Shown here in pieces: positions 18,703-28,047 of a DNA stretch of 64,000 bases. The notes beneath the pieces were generated by a model that was given only the letters and a program-made list of their open reading frames with translations, was not told where the DNA came from and ran no database searches. A program made the translations under genes and the position numbers. Origin of the DNA: Nitrospirota bacterium (GTDB taxonomy: Bacteria > Nitrospirota > Nitrospiria > Nitrospirales > UBA8639); contig JAALKI010000002.1 in the NCBI GenBank assembly GCA_011088105.1, positions 1 to 64,000 on the forward strand, read 5' to 3'. How positions within the stretch are numbered: position 1 is the stretch's first letter; every line of letters begins with the position of its first letter.

Positions 18703-20035
18703 GATCTCGGAACTACGTGTTCCTCCTCAAAATCTTGATGCAGAACAATCCATTCTCGGGGCCGTTTTACTGGATAACGACTCCCTAGCCAAAACACTGG
18801 AACTACTCTCGGAAGAGGATTTCTATCGCGGAGCTCATCGTATCATCTATCGAGCGATGGTAGAAATTTCCGAACGGCATGAAGTGGTTGATCAAATCAC
18901 ATTGACCAATCATTTGAAATCCAAGAGTGAACTAGAACAAGTTGGCGGAGCAACCTATCTCGCTGAGTTAGTGCAAATTGTTCCGAGTGCCTCAAACATA
19001 CGACATCATTGTAAGATTGTCAGGGAAAAGGCTTTACTCCGAGGACTCATCAAGACGGCAACCACTGTGGTGAGTCAAGGGTATGAAGAAGTTGGCCAGA
19101 CAGAAGATCTTTTGGAGTATGCAGAACGGGAAATTTTTCAATTAGCACAAGGACGACTAGGTCGATCGTTTGTCCGGCTCAATGAAATTGTTCAAGAAAG
19201 TGTTGAAATTGTCGATCGGTTATACAGCCGACAAGAAAAAATTACAGGCATTCCAACGGGGTTTGCGGACCTTGATGATTTGACAGCAGGGCTACAGTCT
19301 TCAGATTTAATCATCATTGCCGGACGCCCCAGCATGGGCAAGACCAGCCTTGCTTTGGGCATAGCAGAACATGCTGCGATTCAAACAGCATCGGTGGTCG
19401 GGATTTTCAGCATGGAAATGTCCAAAGCCCAACTGGTCTTACGGATGCTGAGCTCACAAGCCCGTTTGGATTCCCATGCATTGCGGACAGGGCAATTAAA
19501 TAAGCAAAATTGGGTGGATTTGTGTGCAGCCGCCGGTCGATTGGAAGAAGCCCCTATTTTCATTGATGACTCAGGAAGTCTCACCGTACAACAAATGCGT
19601 GGGAAAGCGCGACGTCTGAAGGCTGAACATGGACTTGATTTGTTAATCATCGACTATTTGCAATTAATGCAAGGCCGGAATGACTCCGAGTCCCGCCAGC
19701 AAGAAATCTCCGATATTTCGCGAGCCTTGAAGGCGCTGGCTAAAGAGTTGGATATTCCGATTGTGGCTCTGAGTCAGTTGAGTCGGGCCGTGGAAAACCG
19801 AAAACCCCCGATTCCAGTTTTGGCCGATTTGCGAGAATCTGGCGCCATTGAGCAGGACGCCGACGTCGTGATGTTTATTTACCGTGATGAAGTTTATAAT
19901 CCAGATACGGAGGATAAAGGCATTGCCGAAATTCTGGTTCGGAAACACCGGAATGGGCCAACGGGCGAGAGAAAGCTCTACTTTCATGACCAGTATGCGA
20001 GTTTTGAAAGTCTTGATCGACGTGAAACATCTTAA
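18689..20035 (+). CDS. dnaB: Replicative DNA helicase DnaB
   Basis: A 448-residue hexameric helicase that unwinds DNA ahead of the fork. The start at 18689 (MATAEISELRVPPQNLDAEQ) matches the family; a longer frame would read back into hisZ. The N-terminal domain has QSILGAVLLDNDSL, the RecA domain has Walker A GRPSMGKT at residues 212-219, Walker B LLIIDYLQLM and the C-terminal DLRESGAIEQDAD and LVRKHRNGPTG motifs. It overlaps hisZ by 14 bp and is followed by a TPR lipoprotein gene. Confidence 0.96.
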   Translation: MATAEISELRVPPQNLDAEQSILGAVLLDNDSLAKTLELLSEEDFYRGAHRIIYRAMVEISERHEVVDQITLTNHLKSKSELEQVGGATYLAELVQIVPSASNIRHHCKIVREKALLRGLIKTATTVVSQGYEEVGQTEDLLEYAEREIFQLAQGRLGRSFVRLNEIVQESVEIVDRLYSRQEKITGIPTGFADLDDLTAGLQSSDLIIIAGRPSMGKTSLALGIAEHAAIQTASVVGIFSMEMSKAQLVLRMLSSQARLDSHALRTGQLNKQNWVDLCAAAGRLEEAPIFIDDSGSLTVQQMRGKARRLKAEHGLDLLIIDYLQLMQGRNDSESRQQEISDISRALKALAKELDIPIVALSQLSRAVENRKPPIPVLADLRESGAIEQDADVVMFIYRDEVYNPDTEDKGIAEILVRKHRNGPTGERKLYFHDQYASFESLDRRETS

Positions 20036-20049
20036 AGGCATGTAAACCC

Positions 20050-21834
20050 ATGAATTGGTCTCGATGGAATCGAGCGACTCTGACGTTTTGGGTCATTCCG
20101 TTGATTATTATCTCTTCTTGTGCCGGACTCCCTGAACCACACCACCTGCAAGCCCACGACGAGAGCATACTCGACATACCCGCTAATTCTCAGGCTTCGT
20201 ATCATTTTCTTCTTGGGTATTTGGCTGAATTGCGTCAAGATCATGTGCAAGCTCTGAAAGAATATCGACAAGCGCTGGCTCATGACCCTGGTTCGGCATT
20301 CCTAAAAGTTCGACTGGCCAAGGTGCATTTTTCCGCTGGGGAAATGACGAAGGCTTTGGATTGGGCGAATCAGGTTTCACTCCATGATGACCTCCCAGTC
20401 TCGACACTCATCCTGTTGGCAAAAATGTATGATGGGGCTGGAGAGACGGATCGCGCTCTTTCCTTCTATGATCGAGCAATTACCGAAAGTGGCGATTCGA
20501 TCAGGTCCAAAGCCGAAAGTACTTTTTCCAAAGGCATCCTGCTCATCACGCTCAAACGGTATGAGGAAGCGAAACAGGTCTTCCAAGAAGGTCTTGTCCT
20601 TGTACCAGCCTCTCATATCGGACATTACTATCTTGGCAAAACATTCATGCATCTGAATGAGCTCGCCAAGGCCCAGCGCTCGTTAGAGCAGAGCATCCAA
20701 TTGGCTCCACGTTATAAGCCCGCATATCAAGAGCTTGTGCGCGTACTCGAACAACAAGAGAAGATTTCTGAAGCAGTCACGGTGTATGAACGATTTCTCC
20801 AGCAGGAACCCTCTCCTCCGCTTGCGATCCGGCAGCAATTCGTGAGGCTGTTGCTTCGGGAGAAATTGTATGCCCAGGCGTTGACACAACTGGAGATCAT
20901 TCAGGCCCGTAATCCCCATGCCCTCAACACCCAGGTTCAAATTGCCTTAGTGCACGGAGAAATGGGCCAGCATGCTAGTGCCATTGAGGACTTAACAACC
21001 ATTATCCATGCCCATCCGGCCGAACTTCGTGTTCGTGATTACCTGGGCCTCATGTATGAAGAAACCAAAGACTATGATCAGGCCATTCAGATGTACCTAG
21101 AAAATCTGGCCAGAGATAACACATTTTATGAAAGCCGCCTTCATTTGGGGTATTTGTTCTATCGCCTCAAACGCTATCAAGACGGGCTTCCCCATCTGAA
21201 GCGTGCGGTGGAATTGAAACCGACTCAGAGTGACGCGCCTCTCGTGCTAGGATTAACCTATTTGCAATTGGAGCAACTCACCTTGGCGGTTGACACGTTT
21301 GAAGAGGCCATCGCACTCCATCCTAATAACGCCGACCTCCGATTCAACCTTGGGACGGCATACGATAAGCTTGATCGATTCCCTGACGTTGTCCAAGAGA
21401 TGGAAACAGTGCTTCGATTAAATCCTCACCATGCTGATGCCTTGAATTACCTAGGGTATAGCTATGCCGACCGAGGCATTCATGTTGAAGAGGCCGTACG
21501 CTTAACAACACGCGCCGTCGAGTTGAAACCCCAAAACGGCTATTACGTTGATAGCCTTGGTTGGGCCTTATTTAAAGTTGGGCGGATTCAAGAGGCGCTA
21601 AATCACATGAAACGTGCCGCGTTTCTCGTGAAAGATGATCCGGTGGTTTTTGAGCACCTTGGAGAAATTTACCTTCTCCAACACAACAGACAAGAAGCTC
21701 AAAAAGCTTGGCGTCGAGCTCTTGAATTAGACCCTGCGAATACCGAGCTCAATGAGCGATTTCAGCAACAAGGGTTTGTGCTCAATCTTCAAGAAGGAAA
21801 GGTGCCAACGATTCAGCCAGGGGTTATGGATTAA
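20050..21834 (+). CDS. TPR-repeat lipoprotein
   Basis: A 594-residue protein with a lipoprotein signal, lipobox ISSC (Cys24), then more than ten TPR units, for example AQRSLEQSIQLAPRYKPAY and AVDTFEEAIALHPNNADLRF. It should be anchored in a membrane facing the periplasm and act as a scaffold. The gene lies 14 bp after dnaB and just before a pilin; similar TPR lipoproteins serve as pilotins in type IV pilus or secretion assembly, but that link is only a suggestion here. Confidence 0.85.
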   Translation: MNWSRWNRATLTFWVIPLIIISSCAGLPEPHHLQAHDESILDIPANSQASYHFLLGYLAELRQDHVQALKEYRQALAHDPGSAFLKVRLAKVHFSAGEMTKALDWANQVSLHDDLPVSTLILLAKMYDGAGETDRALSFYDRAITESGDSIRSKAESTFSKGILLITLKRYEEAKQVFQEGLVLVPASHIGHYYLGKTFMHLNELAKAQRSLEQSIQLAPRYKPAYQELVRVLEQQEKISEAVTVYERFLQQEPSPPLAIRQQFVRLLLREKLYAQALTQLEIIQARNPHALNTQVQIALVHGEMGQHASAIEDLTTIIHAHPAELRVRDYLGLMYEETKDYDQAIQMYLENLARDNTFYESRLHLGYLFYRLKRYQDGLPHLKRAVELKPTQSDAPLVLGLTYLQLEQLTLAVDTFEEAIALHPNNADLRFNLGTAYDKLDRFPDVVQEMETVLRLNPHHADALNYLGYSYADRGIHVEEAVRLTTRAVELKPQNGYYVDSLGWALFKVGRIQEALNHMKRAAFLVKDDPVVFEHLGEIYLLQHNRQEAQKAWRRALELDPANTELNERFQQQGFVLNLQEGKVPTIQPGVMD

Positions 21835-21936
21835 CAAAGTTTTCTCACACGGACGATACCAGGCCCTTCATGAACATGGCACAAAAAAACCGAGGCAAGA
21901 CTTCATTCGATGGTTTTAGAAGGAGACATGACTAGC

Positions 21937-22383
21937 ATGACCGTATCCCGACATACGCAAGAAGGATTTAGTCTCACGGAGCTGATGATTGTGGTGGCCA
22001 TTATTGGCGTGTTAGCTGCCATCGCGATTCCAAACTTTCTCAAGTCCCAAGCTCGAGCGAAGCAATCCGAGGCAAAAAACAATCTTGTGGCCATTCACAC
22101 GAACGAGATTGCCTATTTTGCTGAATACAATGGCTATATTGATGATTTTAATGCCATCGGGTTTGCGGTGACAGGGTCATCCCAGCGGTATTATTACGAA
22201 TTGGGGAAAGCAAAGTCTGGAACGTTACCTCCTGGGTGTACAGCTTCGACATTAGATGCCGTCACCGCAACAGGCTTTACGGCCGTGGCTATTGCCAATC
22301 TCGACAACGATGCCACATGTGACGTATGGACCATCAACGAACAAAAAAACCTGGTCAATGTTACAAACGATGTTTCCTCATGA
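21937..22383 (+). CDS. Type IV pilin-like major prepilin
   Basis: A short leader ends in G before FSLTELMIVVAIIGVLAAIA, the class III signal cut and N-methylated by prepilin peptidase, with the usual Glu5. The rest is a small globular domain with two Cys (CTAST and CDVWT) that may form the pilin disulphide loop. Start at 21937 was chosen because AGGAG lies 11 nt upstream, while the Met at 21928 is only 2 nt from it. No other pilus gene is nearby. Confidence 0.9.
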   Translation: MTVSRHTQEGFSLTELMIVVAIIGVLAAIAIPNFLKSQARAKQSEAKNNLVAIHTNEIAYFAEYNGYIDDFNAIGFAVTGSSQRYYYELGKAKSGTLPPGCTASTLDAVTATGFTAVAIANLDNDATCDVWTINEQKNLVNVTNDVSS

Positions 22384-22507
22384 CCTGAACAGCAAGTCCG
22401 TTCACATTGACGTTTTCAAACACATTTCTCTACCTCACTAGCGAGCCTATTGACTCATTTCGTCACCATTGACCCAGTGATCTGGGGTGGGGGCTCCTGA
22501 TTGTTTC

Positions 22508-22536
22508 TTGACAGTTTTTTAACCATTTGTTATAAG
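22508..22536 (+). promoter_or_regulatory. Promoter upstream of shc
   Basis: TTGACA (22508-22513) and TATAAG (22531-22536) are separated by 17 bp, a near-consensus sigma-70 promoter about 95 bp before the shc start. Confidence 0.7.
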
Positions 22537-22632
22537 CAGCTTATTGTGGGGGAGGTACTGACTGATGCCCCATTTGGCTGTTGTTTGGTGTAAATTCACT
22601 CTTCCGTATACCTAAGGATAGGCCATTAGCGC

Positions 22633-24810
22633 ATGAATCTTCTGAAGAACTTTCTTGTCCGTTTATCAGACAGTTTTTTCTCGTCCGTTCCACTCAAGTT
22701 ACGATCTCGAAAAGGGAACCGCCACCAATCACCTCCCTTAAAATTGGTCGCACAAAACACTCATCCCCTCCAGACACCTGATCTTGCACGCCTTCGTGGT
22801 GGCCTCTCTGCAGTGGGCCATGCAGAGATCTTAGATGATGCCATTCATCGTAGCCGATCATGGCTTCTCTCTCGCCAAGACCCTGAACAAGGCTATTGGG
22901 TCGCTGAATTGGAAGCTGACACTACGCTCACCTCCGAGTACATTATGCTGCGCCGTTTTATGGATCTTGTGGATCTAGAACGCGAGCGTAAGGCTATCCG
23001 GCACCTCCAACAATCGCAAATTGAAGACGGTGGATGGCCCATTTACAACGGCGGGCCTTCAGATATTAGTGCATCAGTTAAAGCCTATTTTGCTCTGAAA
23101 TTGGCTGGGGTCTCTCCGGATGAACCCTTTATGGAGCAAGCCCAGCACCTCATTCTTTCTCAAGGTGGTGTCACAGCAGCCAACGTCTTTACCAAAATCA
23201 CGTTGGCATTATTTGGGCAATATGACTGGCGTGGTGTTCCCAGCATGCCACCGGAAATCTTGCTGGCGCCCAAACGATTTTATTTTAATTTGTATGCGGT
23301 TTCCTATTGGACTCGAGCTGTCCTCATTCCTCTCCTGATTGTTTTTGCCTACCGGCCAGTCTGCAAGGTCACAAAGGAACAAAGCATTGATGAATTATTT
23401 GTTGTGCCTCGTGAACGTCTTGTGTATCGGGAAATCCCTCCTTTCATACGTGACCCTGGCTTGATGAGCTGGAAAAATTTCTTTATCTGGGTGGATTCAG
23501 TTCTCAAAGTCTATGAACGGTATCCTATCCGGTCAGTAAGAAAACAGGCATTACGGAAAGCCGAGTCTTGGCTGATCGAGCATATGCAAGGAGAGGGTGG
23601 CCTTGGCGCGATTTATCCCGCCATGGCCAATTCGTTGTTTGCCTTGCGTGCCCTCGGGTACTCCAATGATCACCCATTGGTTCTCAAGGCTTTCCAAGGC
23701 ATTGAAGCCTTGGAAGTTAGCAATGAAGATGGCCCCCATGGCAACTCTCTGCACATGCAGCCCTGTCATTCTCCGGTATGGGACACCGCCTTAACGCTGA
23801 ATGCCATGGTTGAAACCGGCTTACCGTTGACCGATCCGGCCTTACAGAAGGCCGCAGCTTGGCTCCGGGCTTGTCAAATCAATCGCGTAGGGGATTGGAT
23901 TGTCTCTTCCCCCACTGCACAACCTGGGGGATGGAGCTTTCAATTCGAAAATGAATGGTATCCTGATGTCGATGACACGGCTGCTGTCATTTTGGCTTTA
24001 GCCAAACTCGAATCAAACTTCCCCGCAGATGAAGAAGACTCTATTCGTCAGGGGTCGGCATGGACTCTGGCCATGCAAGGATCTGATGGCGGATGGGGAG
24101 CGTATGATAAAGATAACAATCGCCTAATTTTTAATAAAATCCCATTCGCAGACCATCAAGCCCTTTTGGATCCCAGCACAGCAGACCTAACTGGCCGATG
24201 CATAGAGATGCTAGGGGCCTTAGGGTATGATCGCTCCCATCCAAATGCTGAACCAGCTCTAGAGTTTTTGAGGCGTGAGCAAGAACAAGATGGCAGTTGG
24301 TACGGACGTTGGGGCGTGAATTATATTTATGGAACGTGGTCCGTTCTGGCTGGTCTTCGGGCATTGGGCGAAGATATGTCATCAACATGGGTCCGTCGAG
24401 CCATTGGATGGTTGGAATCCAAGCAAAACATTGATGGTGGATGGGGAGAGTCTTGTGTATCGTACGCTGATCAAGCCGAATGGAGCGGAAAAGGCGAAAG
24501 CACACCGTCCCAAACAGCATGGGCCCTCCTAGCATTGCTCTCTGCTGGCGTTTCTGATTCTCTGAGTATCGTGCGTGGAGTCAACTATTTGTTACGCCAT
24601 CAACATGAAGATGGAACCTGGAGTGAGCCGTATCATACGGGGACGGGATTTCCACGAGTATTTTATCTCCGTTACCACGGGTATTGTCAGTATTTTCCCC
24701 TTTGGGCCCTCGCAATGTATCGCAACATTAAGGTTCATGGCCAATCCAGAGCTGATGAGCTGAAGCTAACAGCCCAGGCCAAGCGTCAAGTTCACACACG
24801 CGGGGTGTGA
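22633..24810 (+). CDS. shc: Squalene-hopene cyclase
   Basis: A 725-residue terpene cyclase that turns squalene into hopene at the membrane. The catalytic acid motif is DVDD at residues 445-448, inside WYPDVDDTAA. QW-type repeats are clear: QSQIEDGGWP, GSDGGWGAYD, QEQDGSWYGRWG, QNIDGGWGES and EDGTWSEP. It heads a block with hpnG and an hpnM-like gene, as in hopanoid clusters. The first 45 residues are a basic extension poorly conserved in the family. The hpnG frame begins right after its stop. Confidence 0.97.
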   Translation: MNLLKNFLVRLSDSFFSSVPLKLRSRKGNRHQSPPLKLVAQNTHPLQTPDLARLRGGLSAVGHAEILDDAIHRSRSWLLSRQDPEQGYWVAELEADTTLTSEYIMLRRFMDLVDLERERKAIRHLQQSQIEDGGWPIYNGGPSDISASVKAYFALKLAGVSPDEPFMEQAQHLILSQGGVTAANVFTKITLALFGQYDWRGVPSMPPEILLAPKRFYFNLYAVSYWTRAVLIPLLIVFAYRPVCKVTKEQSIDELFVVPRERLVYREIPPFIRDPGLMSWKNFFIWVDSVLKVYERYPIRSVRKQALRKAESWLIEHMQGEGGLGAIYPAMANSLFALRALGYSNDHPLVLKAFQGIEALEVSNEDGPHGNSLHMQPCHSPVWDTALTLNAMVETGLPLTDPALQKAAAWLRACQINRVGDWIVSSPTAQPGGWSFQFENEWYPDVDDTAAVILALAKLESNFPADEEDSIRQGSAWTLAMQGSDGGWGAYDKDNNRLIFNKIPFADHQALLDPSTADLTGRCIEMLGALGYDRSHPNAEPALEFLRREQEQDGSWYGRWGVNYIYGTWSVLAGLRALGEDMSSTWVRRAIGWLESKQNIDGGWGESCVSYADQAEWSGKGESTPSQTAWALLALLSAGVSDSLSIVRGVNYLLRHQHEDGTWSEPYHTGTGFPRVFYLRYHGYCQYFPLWALAMYRNIKVHGQSRADELKLTAQAKRQVHTRGV

Positions 24811-24823
24811 CCCGGAGCGTTTT

Positions 24824-25606
24824 CTGATAAGAGTTGCGATCTTCACAGCGACGAAGTGGGAATTTAATGCCGTTCGCTGTACTTTCCCCAACCAACAGAT
24901 GAACCGATATTCTGGCTTTCCATGTTGTGTCATGGAAAGTCCAGTAACACAGATGACTCTTATGCAGACAGGGATGGGGATGAGCAAGGCTCAAGCAGGA
25001 GCCCAAGCTTTGTTAGGAAGAGAACAGTGGGACGTTGTCATTTCAACAGGGCTTGTGGGATCACTGACATCTAGCACTCTTGGAACCCTCCTCATTGCCA
25101 AAGGAGTCATACAAGACCATTCATCTTCTGCCATGACTGCGATACCCCCTGAGATACGATGTGACTCAGCATGGTCAGAAAAGGCTCTGCATGCAGCTGA
25201 AGCCATGAACATGCAAACACAACAAGGAAGAATTGTCACCGTCTCTCGAGTTCTCTGTACGGCAGCAGAGAAACAGGCATTAGCCCAACGCGTCGAAGGC
25301 ATTGGCGTGGATATGGAAAGTTCTGTCATCGGAGATGTCGCAACAGCCCAACAGATTCCATTCATCGTCACTCGTACGGTTTCTGACCTCTCCTATGAAG
25401 ATCTACCCATGGATTTTAATCTTTTTCAAGAACCTTGGGGGATTGGACGTGGTGTATGGGGGATACTCTCTACTCCCAAAGCTCTTCCTCGATTAGTCAC
25501 TTTTACACGCCAGACCCGCAGGGCCTTAAACGACCTTTCCAGTTTTTTTCAAGGTTTTTTGGTAGAACTCCATCCACAGGATTTCAAACATTCCCATAAA
25601 ACCTAA
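24824..25606 (+). CDS. hpnG: Hopanoid-associated phosphorylase HpnG, probable non-ATG start
   Basis: A nucleoside-phosphorylase fold enzyme that removes adenine from adenosylhopane to give ribosylhopane. The core motifs are a TGMGMSKAQAGAQALL turn, VISTGLVGSL and the GIGVDMESSVIGDVA active-site segment. The first ATG (24899) would omit the opening beta strand; the frame extends upstream through RVAIFTATKWEFNAVR, which matches the family start. A CTG at 24824 lies 6 nt after GGAG (24814-24817) and is taken as start, with ATA at 24827 another option. It sits 13 bp after shc. Confidence 0.82.
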   Translation: MIRVAIFTATKWEFNAVRCTFPNQQMNRYSGFPCCVMESPVTQMTLMQTGMGMSKAQAGAQALLGREQWDVVISTGLVGSLTSSTLGTLLIAKGVIQDHSSSAMTAIPPEIRCDSAWSEKALHAAEAMNMQTQQGRIVTVSRVLCTAAEKQALAQRVEGIGVDMESSVIGDVATAQQIPFIVTRTVSDLSYEDLPMDFNLFQEPWGIGRGVWGILSTPKALPRLVTFTRQTRRALNDLSSFFQGFLVELHPQDFKHSHKT

Positions 25607-25773
25607 CACCATGTTGCAACAACAGCCTTCGAAAGAAATCCCGCACCGACATGAACACAAGCTTACGCAGAACGACAGAGAGACAGGGTGCTATGAAGAG
25701 GAAACTCATCGATTGGCGCATGGGAAGATTGAGTAATATTGAATAATATGGTATGTGCATTGGAGCGTAAACA

Positions 25774-26457
25774 ATGAAACCGTGTGACAAGAGTTCTACT
25801 CACATGAAAACACTTCGCAAGATTGGACCTCTCAGGATGTGGTGTACAACGTCGGGCTCCAGATTCATGATCGCTGGAATCATCCTAAGCCTGTGGGTCA
25901 TTCAGCCTGTCAGTGCTTTTGAGCTAGGATCGGCCACTGAAGCCTTAAAGCAAACCATCGATAAGGTTCTTGTTGTCCTCGCCAATGAAACATTCAAAAG
26001 CCCTGATCAGGCTCAAGCTCGAATTATTGCCCTTGAAGAAGCCATCGCCGAACGATTTGATTATCAGGAAATGGGCAAACGAACATTGAGCCATCATTGG
26101 AAAAAACTGAGCGATGAGCAACGGCAAGAATTTATCGAACTCTTTCGCCATTACCTCTCGCACACCTATGCTGGCAATATCGATGGCTATGCTGGCGAGC
26201 AAGTAGAATACCTCAAAGAGCGGAGAAAAGGGGATTTTGCCGAAGTGCAGACCAAGGTTACCTCTCCCAATCTCCAAATTCCCTTAGATTATCGGTTGCT
26301 TAAAAAAACCCGGCAATGGCGTGTCTATGATGTCATCATTGATGGCATCAGTTTGGTCAAAAACTTTCGAGGTCAATTTAACCGAATCATTCAATCCTCT
26401 TCTTATGAAGGATTATTGAGTAAGCTCCGAGAGAAAACACAACGCAAGCCTGGTTGA
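25774..26457 (+). CDS. MlaC/Ttg2D family periplasmic lipid-binding protein, HpnM-like
   Basis: A 227-residue protein with a long basic N-terminus, a signal-type hydrophobic segment (MIAGIILSLWVIQPVSAF), then the MlaC fold: IDKVLVVLANETFK, the ERFDYQEMGKRTL helix, FIELFRHYLSHTYAGNI and WRVYDVIIDGISLVKNFR. MlaC proteins carry phospholipid between membranes; HpnM is the hopanoid-locus member. Adjacency to shc and hpnG supports HpnM. Later Met residues (11, 22) could be the start. Its stop codon lies inside the -35 box of the next promoter. Confidence 0.87.
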   Translation: MKPCDKSSTHMKTLRKIGPLRMWCTTSGSRFMIAGIILSLWVIQPVSAFELGSATEALKQTIDKVLVVLANETFKSPDQAQARIIALEEAIAERFDYQEMGKRTLSHHWKKLSDEQRQEFIELFRHYLSHTYAGNIDGYAGEQVEYLKERRKGDFAEVQTKVTSPNLQIPLDYRLLKKTRQWRVYDVIIDGISLVKNFRGQFNRIIQSSSYEGLLSKLREKTQRKPG

Positions 26458-26481
26458 CAAGCCTGACAGGCTTGATATAAT
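26454..26481 (+). promoter_or_regulatory. Consensus promoter of the tRNA-Val and tRNA-Asp genes
   Basis: TTGACA (26454-26459), 16-bp spacer, TATAAT (26476-26481): both hexamers are perfect. The spacer contains the small inverted repeat AAGCCTGACAGGCTT. The -35 overlaps the stop codon of the MlaC-like gene. Confidence 0.9.
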
Positions 26482-26520
26482 CGAAGGGTTAGCCTGTTTA
26501 GGCAAGGATGTGGATAGTGT

Positions 26521-26596
26521 GGGCGGATAGCTCAGTTGGGAGAGCGCTGCCCTTACAAGGCAGAAGTCGCAGGTTCGATCCCTGTTCCGCCTACCA
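26521..26596 (+). tRNA. tRNA-Val (anticodon TAC)
   Basis: Cloverleaf with acceptor GGGCGGA/TCCGCCT, D arm AGCTCAGTTGGGAGAGC, anticodon loop CTTACAA and T arm GGTTCGATCC. Discriminator A and encoded CCA (26594-26596). Confidence 0.97.
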
Positions 26597-26693
26597 AAAT
26601 CTTGTCGAAACATTCGTCGAACACTGTGAGAATGTGTGCATTCGCGTTGATAATGCCAACGCATCAACGATAAAGCGCCAGTACATGAAATGT

Positions 26694-26771
26694 GGGGCCG
26701 TCGTTCAGCCTGGTTAGGACGCCAGATTGTCAATCTGGAAGTCGCGGGTTCAAATCCCGTCGGCCCCGCCA
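26694..26771 (+). tRNA. tRNA-Asp (anticodon GTC)
   Basis: Acceptor GGGGCCG/CGGCCCC, anticodon stem AGATT-GTC-AATCT, T arm GGTTCAAATCC, discriminator G and encoded CCA. It lies about 97 bp after tRNA-Val with no terminator in between, so the two are probably co-transcribed. Confidence 0.97.
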
Positions 26772-26879
26772 CTTTCTTGCCAGTGCAATCATACTATTTC
26801 CCTGTAGAGACAGGGCTCCTTGCGTTCCCACCCTTTTCTGTTATGGTCATTCTATCCCAGTGCGTATAAGAAGGAGAGC

Positions 26880-27602
26880 ATGCTGACTGGCAACCCTTTG
26901 GAACTCTTCAGTTCACTCGGGACGGTCTCCCTCATCGTTCTGTTCATTCTCTTTGTCTGTTCGTTCACATCATGGGGAATTATTGCCTATAAATGGCGAA
27001 GCTTTACGAACAGCGCTCAGGATGAACGACAATTTTTACACACGTATGAGTTACAGCCTCACGACCTCAAAAAGATATGTCATACCGCAAAATCCTGTGT
27101 AGCCAGCTCAAGTGCGGCTGTCTTCCTAGGGGTCATGGACCGATGGGATACCGACGGGAACCTTGATGCCCCACAATCCGGAGACAGGGCTCCCACGGTG
27201 GAGCGATCTCTACCCAGTCGGCAATATTTGGAAAAAGTTGTTGAGCACATTATCCAACGACAAATTGGGCGCCAAGAAGCCTACCTGCCGTTTTTGGCCA
27301 CAACGGGAAATATCGCCCCATTTATCGGTCTGTTTGGAACGGTTGTTGGGGTCATCAATGCTTTTCAGGAAATTGGCATTCAAGGGTCGGCCAGCATTGC
27401 CGTTGTGGCCCCAGGAGTCGCTGAGGCATTGGTTGCCACAGCAGTGGGACTTTTTGCTGCGATTCCAGCCGTCGTGGCGTATAATTACTTTTTAGCGACA
27501 ATTCGAAAGTCGGCCTTCCAGGTTGAAGCCTTTAGTATTGAGTTTCTCAACGCCTTGACCGAGCAGGCCCAAGAACCACAAGAGGCTCGAGCGACTCATT
27601 GA
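26880..27602 (+). CDS. tolQ: TolQ/ExbB family proton-channel protein
   Basis: A 240-residue inner-membrane protein of the Tol/Exb motor. A first span follows the start (VSLIVLFILFVCSFTSWGII); two further spans frame the conserved FLATTGNIAPFIGLFGTVVGVINAF and APGVAEALVATAVGLFAAIPAVVAYN segments that form the proton path. The start at 26880 has GGAG upstream and suits the family; an earlier frame lacks one. It begins the tol operon and overlaps tolR by one base. Confidence 0.92.
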   Translation: MLTGNPLELFSSLGTVSLIVLFILFVCSFTSWGIIAYKWRSFTNSAQDERQFLHTYELQPHDLKKICHTAKSCVASSSAAVFLGVMDRWDTDGNLDAPQSGDRAPTVERSLPSRQYLEKVVEHIIQRQIGRQEAYLPFLATTGNIAPFIGLFGTVVGVINAFQEIGIQGSASIAVVAPGVAEALVATAVGLFAAIPAVVAYNYFLATIRKSAFQVEAFSIEFLNALTEQAQEPQEARATH

Positions 27603-28033
27603 TGTTGACACCTCGACATTCTCGATTTCTTTCCGACATCAACATTATTCCTCTTGTTGATGTGGTGCTGGTCCTCCTTGTCATTTTTATGGTCACGGCT
27701 CCCATGCTTCACCGGGGCATTGACCTGACATTGCCAACGTCAACAGCCAACACCATCAAACCAGAAGAACGACTCATTATCACCATTGAAGCTGACCAAA
27801 CCATGTTCTTTGGCAAAGATCCCGTCAATATGCTCGACCTACAGACAAGACTCAAGAATGCAAAACAGCGGAACCCAGACGTTGCCGTTTATCTAAGATC
27901 CGACCAAACCATACCCTATGGACAAGTAGTTCGTGTGATGGATACGGTCAAGAGTGCAGGCATTGAACGGTTGGGGATGGTCACAGATCCTGGAAAGACA
28001 CGGATTGATGAGGAACGACTAGCCGTTCAGTAG
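27602..28033 (+). CDS. tolR: TolR/ExbD family protein
   Basis: A 143-residue protein with one N-terminal span, INIIPLVDVVLVLLVIFMVTAPML, carrying the proton-carrying Asp of the TolR/ExbD family, and a periplasmic domain ending KSAGIERLGMVTDPG. TolR couples the TolQ proton flow to the TolA/TonB arm. ATG at 27602 overlaps the tolQ stop (TGATG); a TTG just before it is less likely. The gene is 14 bp before the TolA/TonB-like gene. Confidence 0.93.
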   Translation: MLTPRHSRFLSDINIIPLVDVVLVLLVIFMVTAPMLHRGIDLTLPTSTANTIKPEERLIITIEADQTMFFGKDPVNMLDLQTRLKNAKQRNPDVAVYLRSDQTIPYGQVVRVMDTVKSAGIERLGMVTDPGKTRIDEERLAVQ

Positions 28034-28047
28034 GAGTATGCCTCTTC

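Noticed and set aside
21840-21936. Possible sigma-54 promoter of the pilin (TGGCAC)
   Set aside because: The TTGC box at the right distance is missing.
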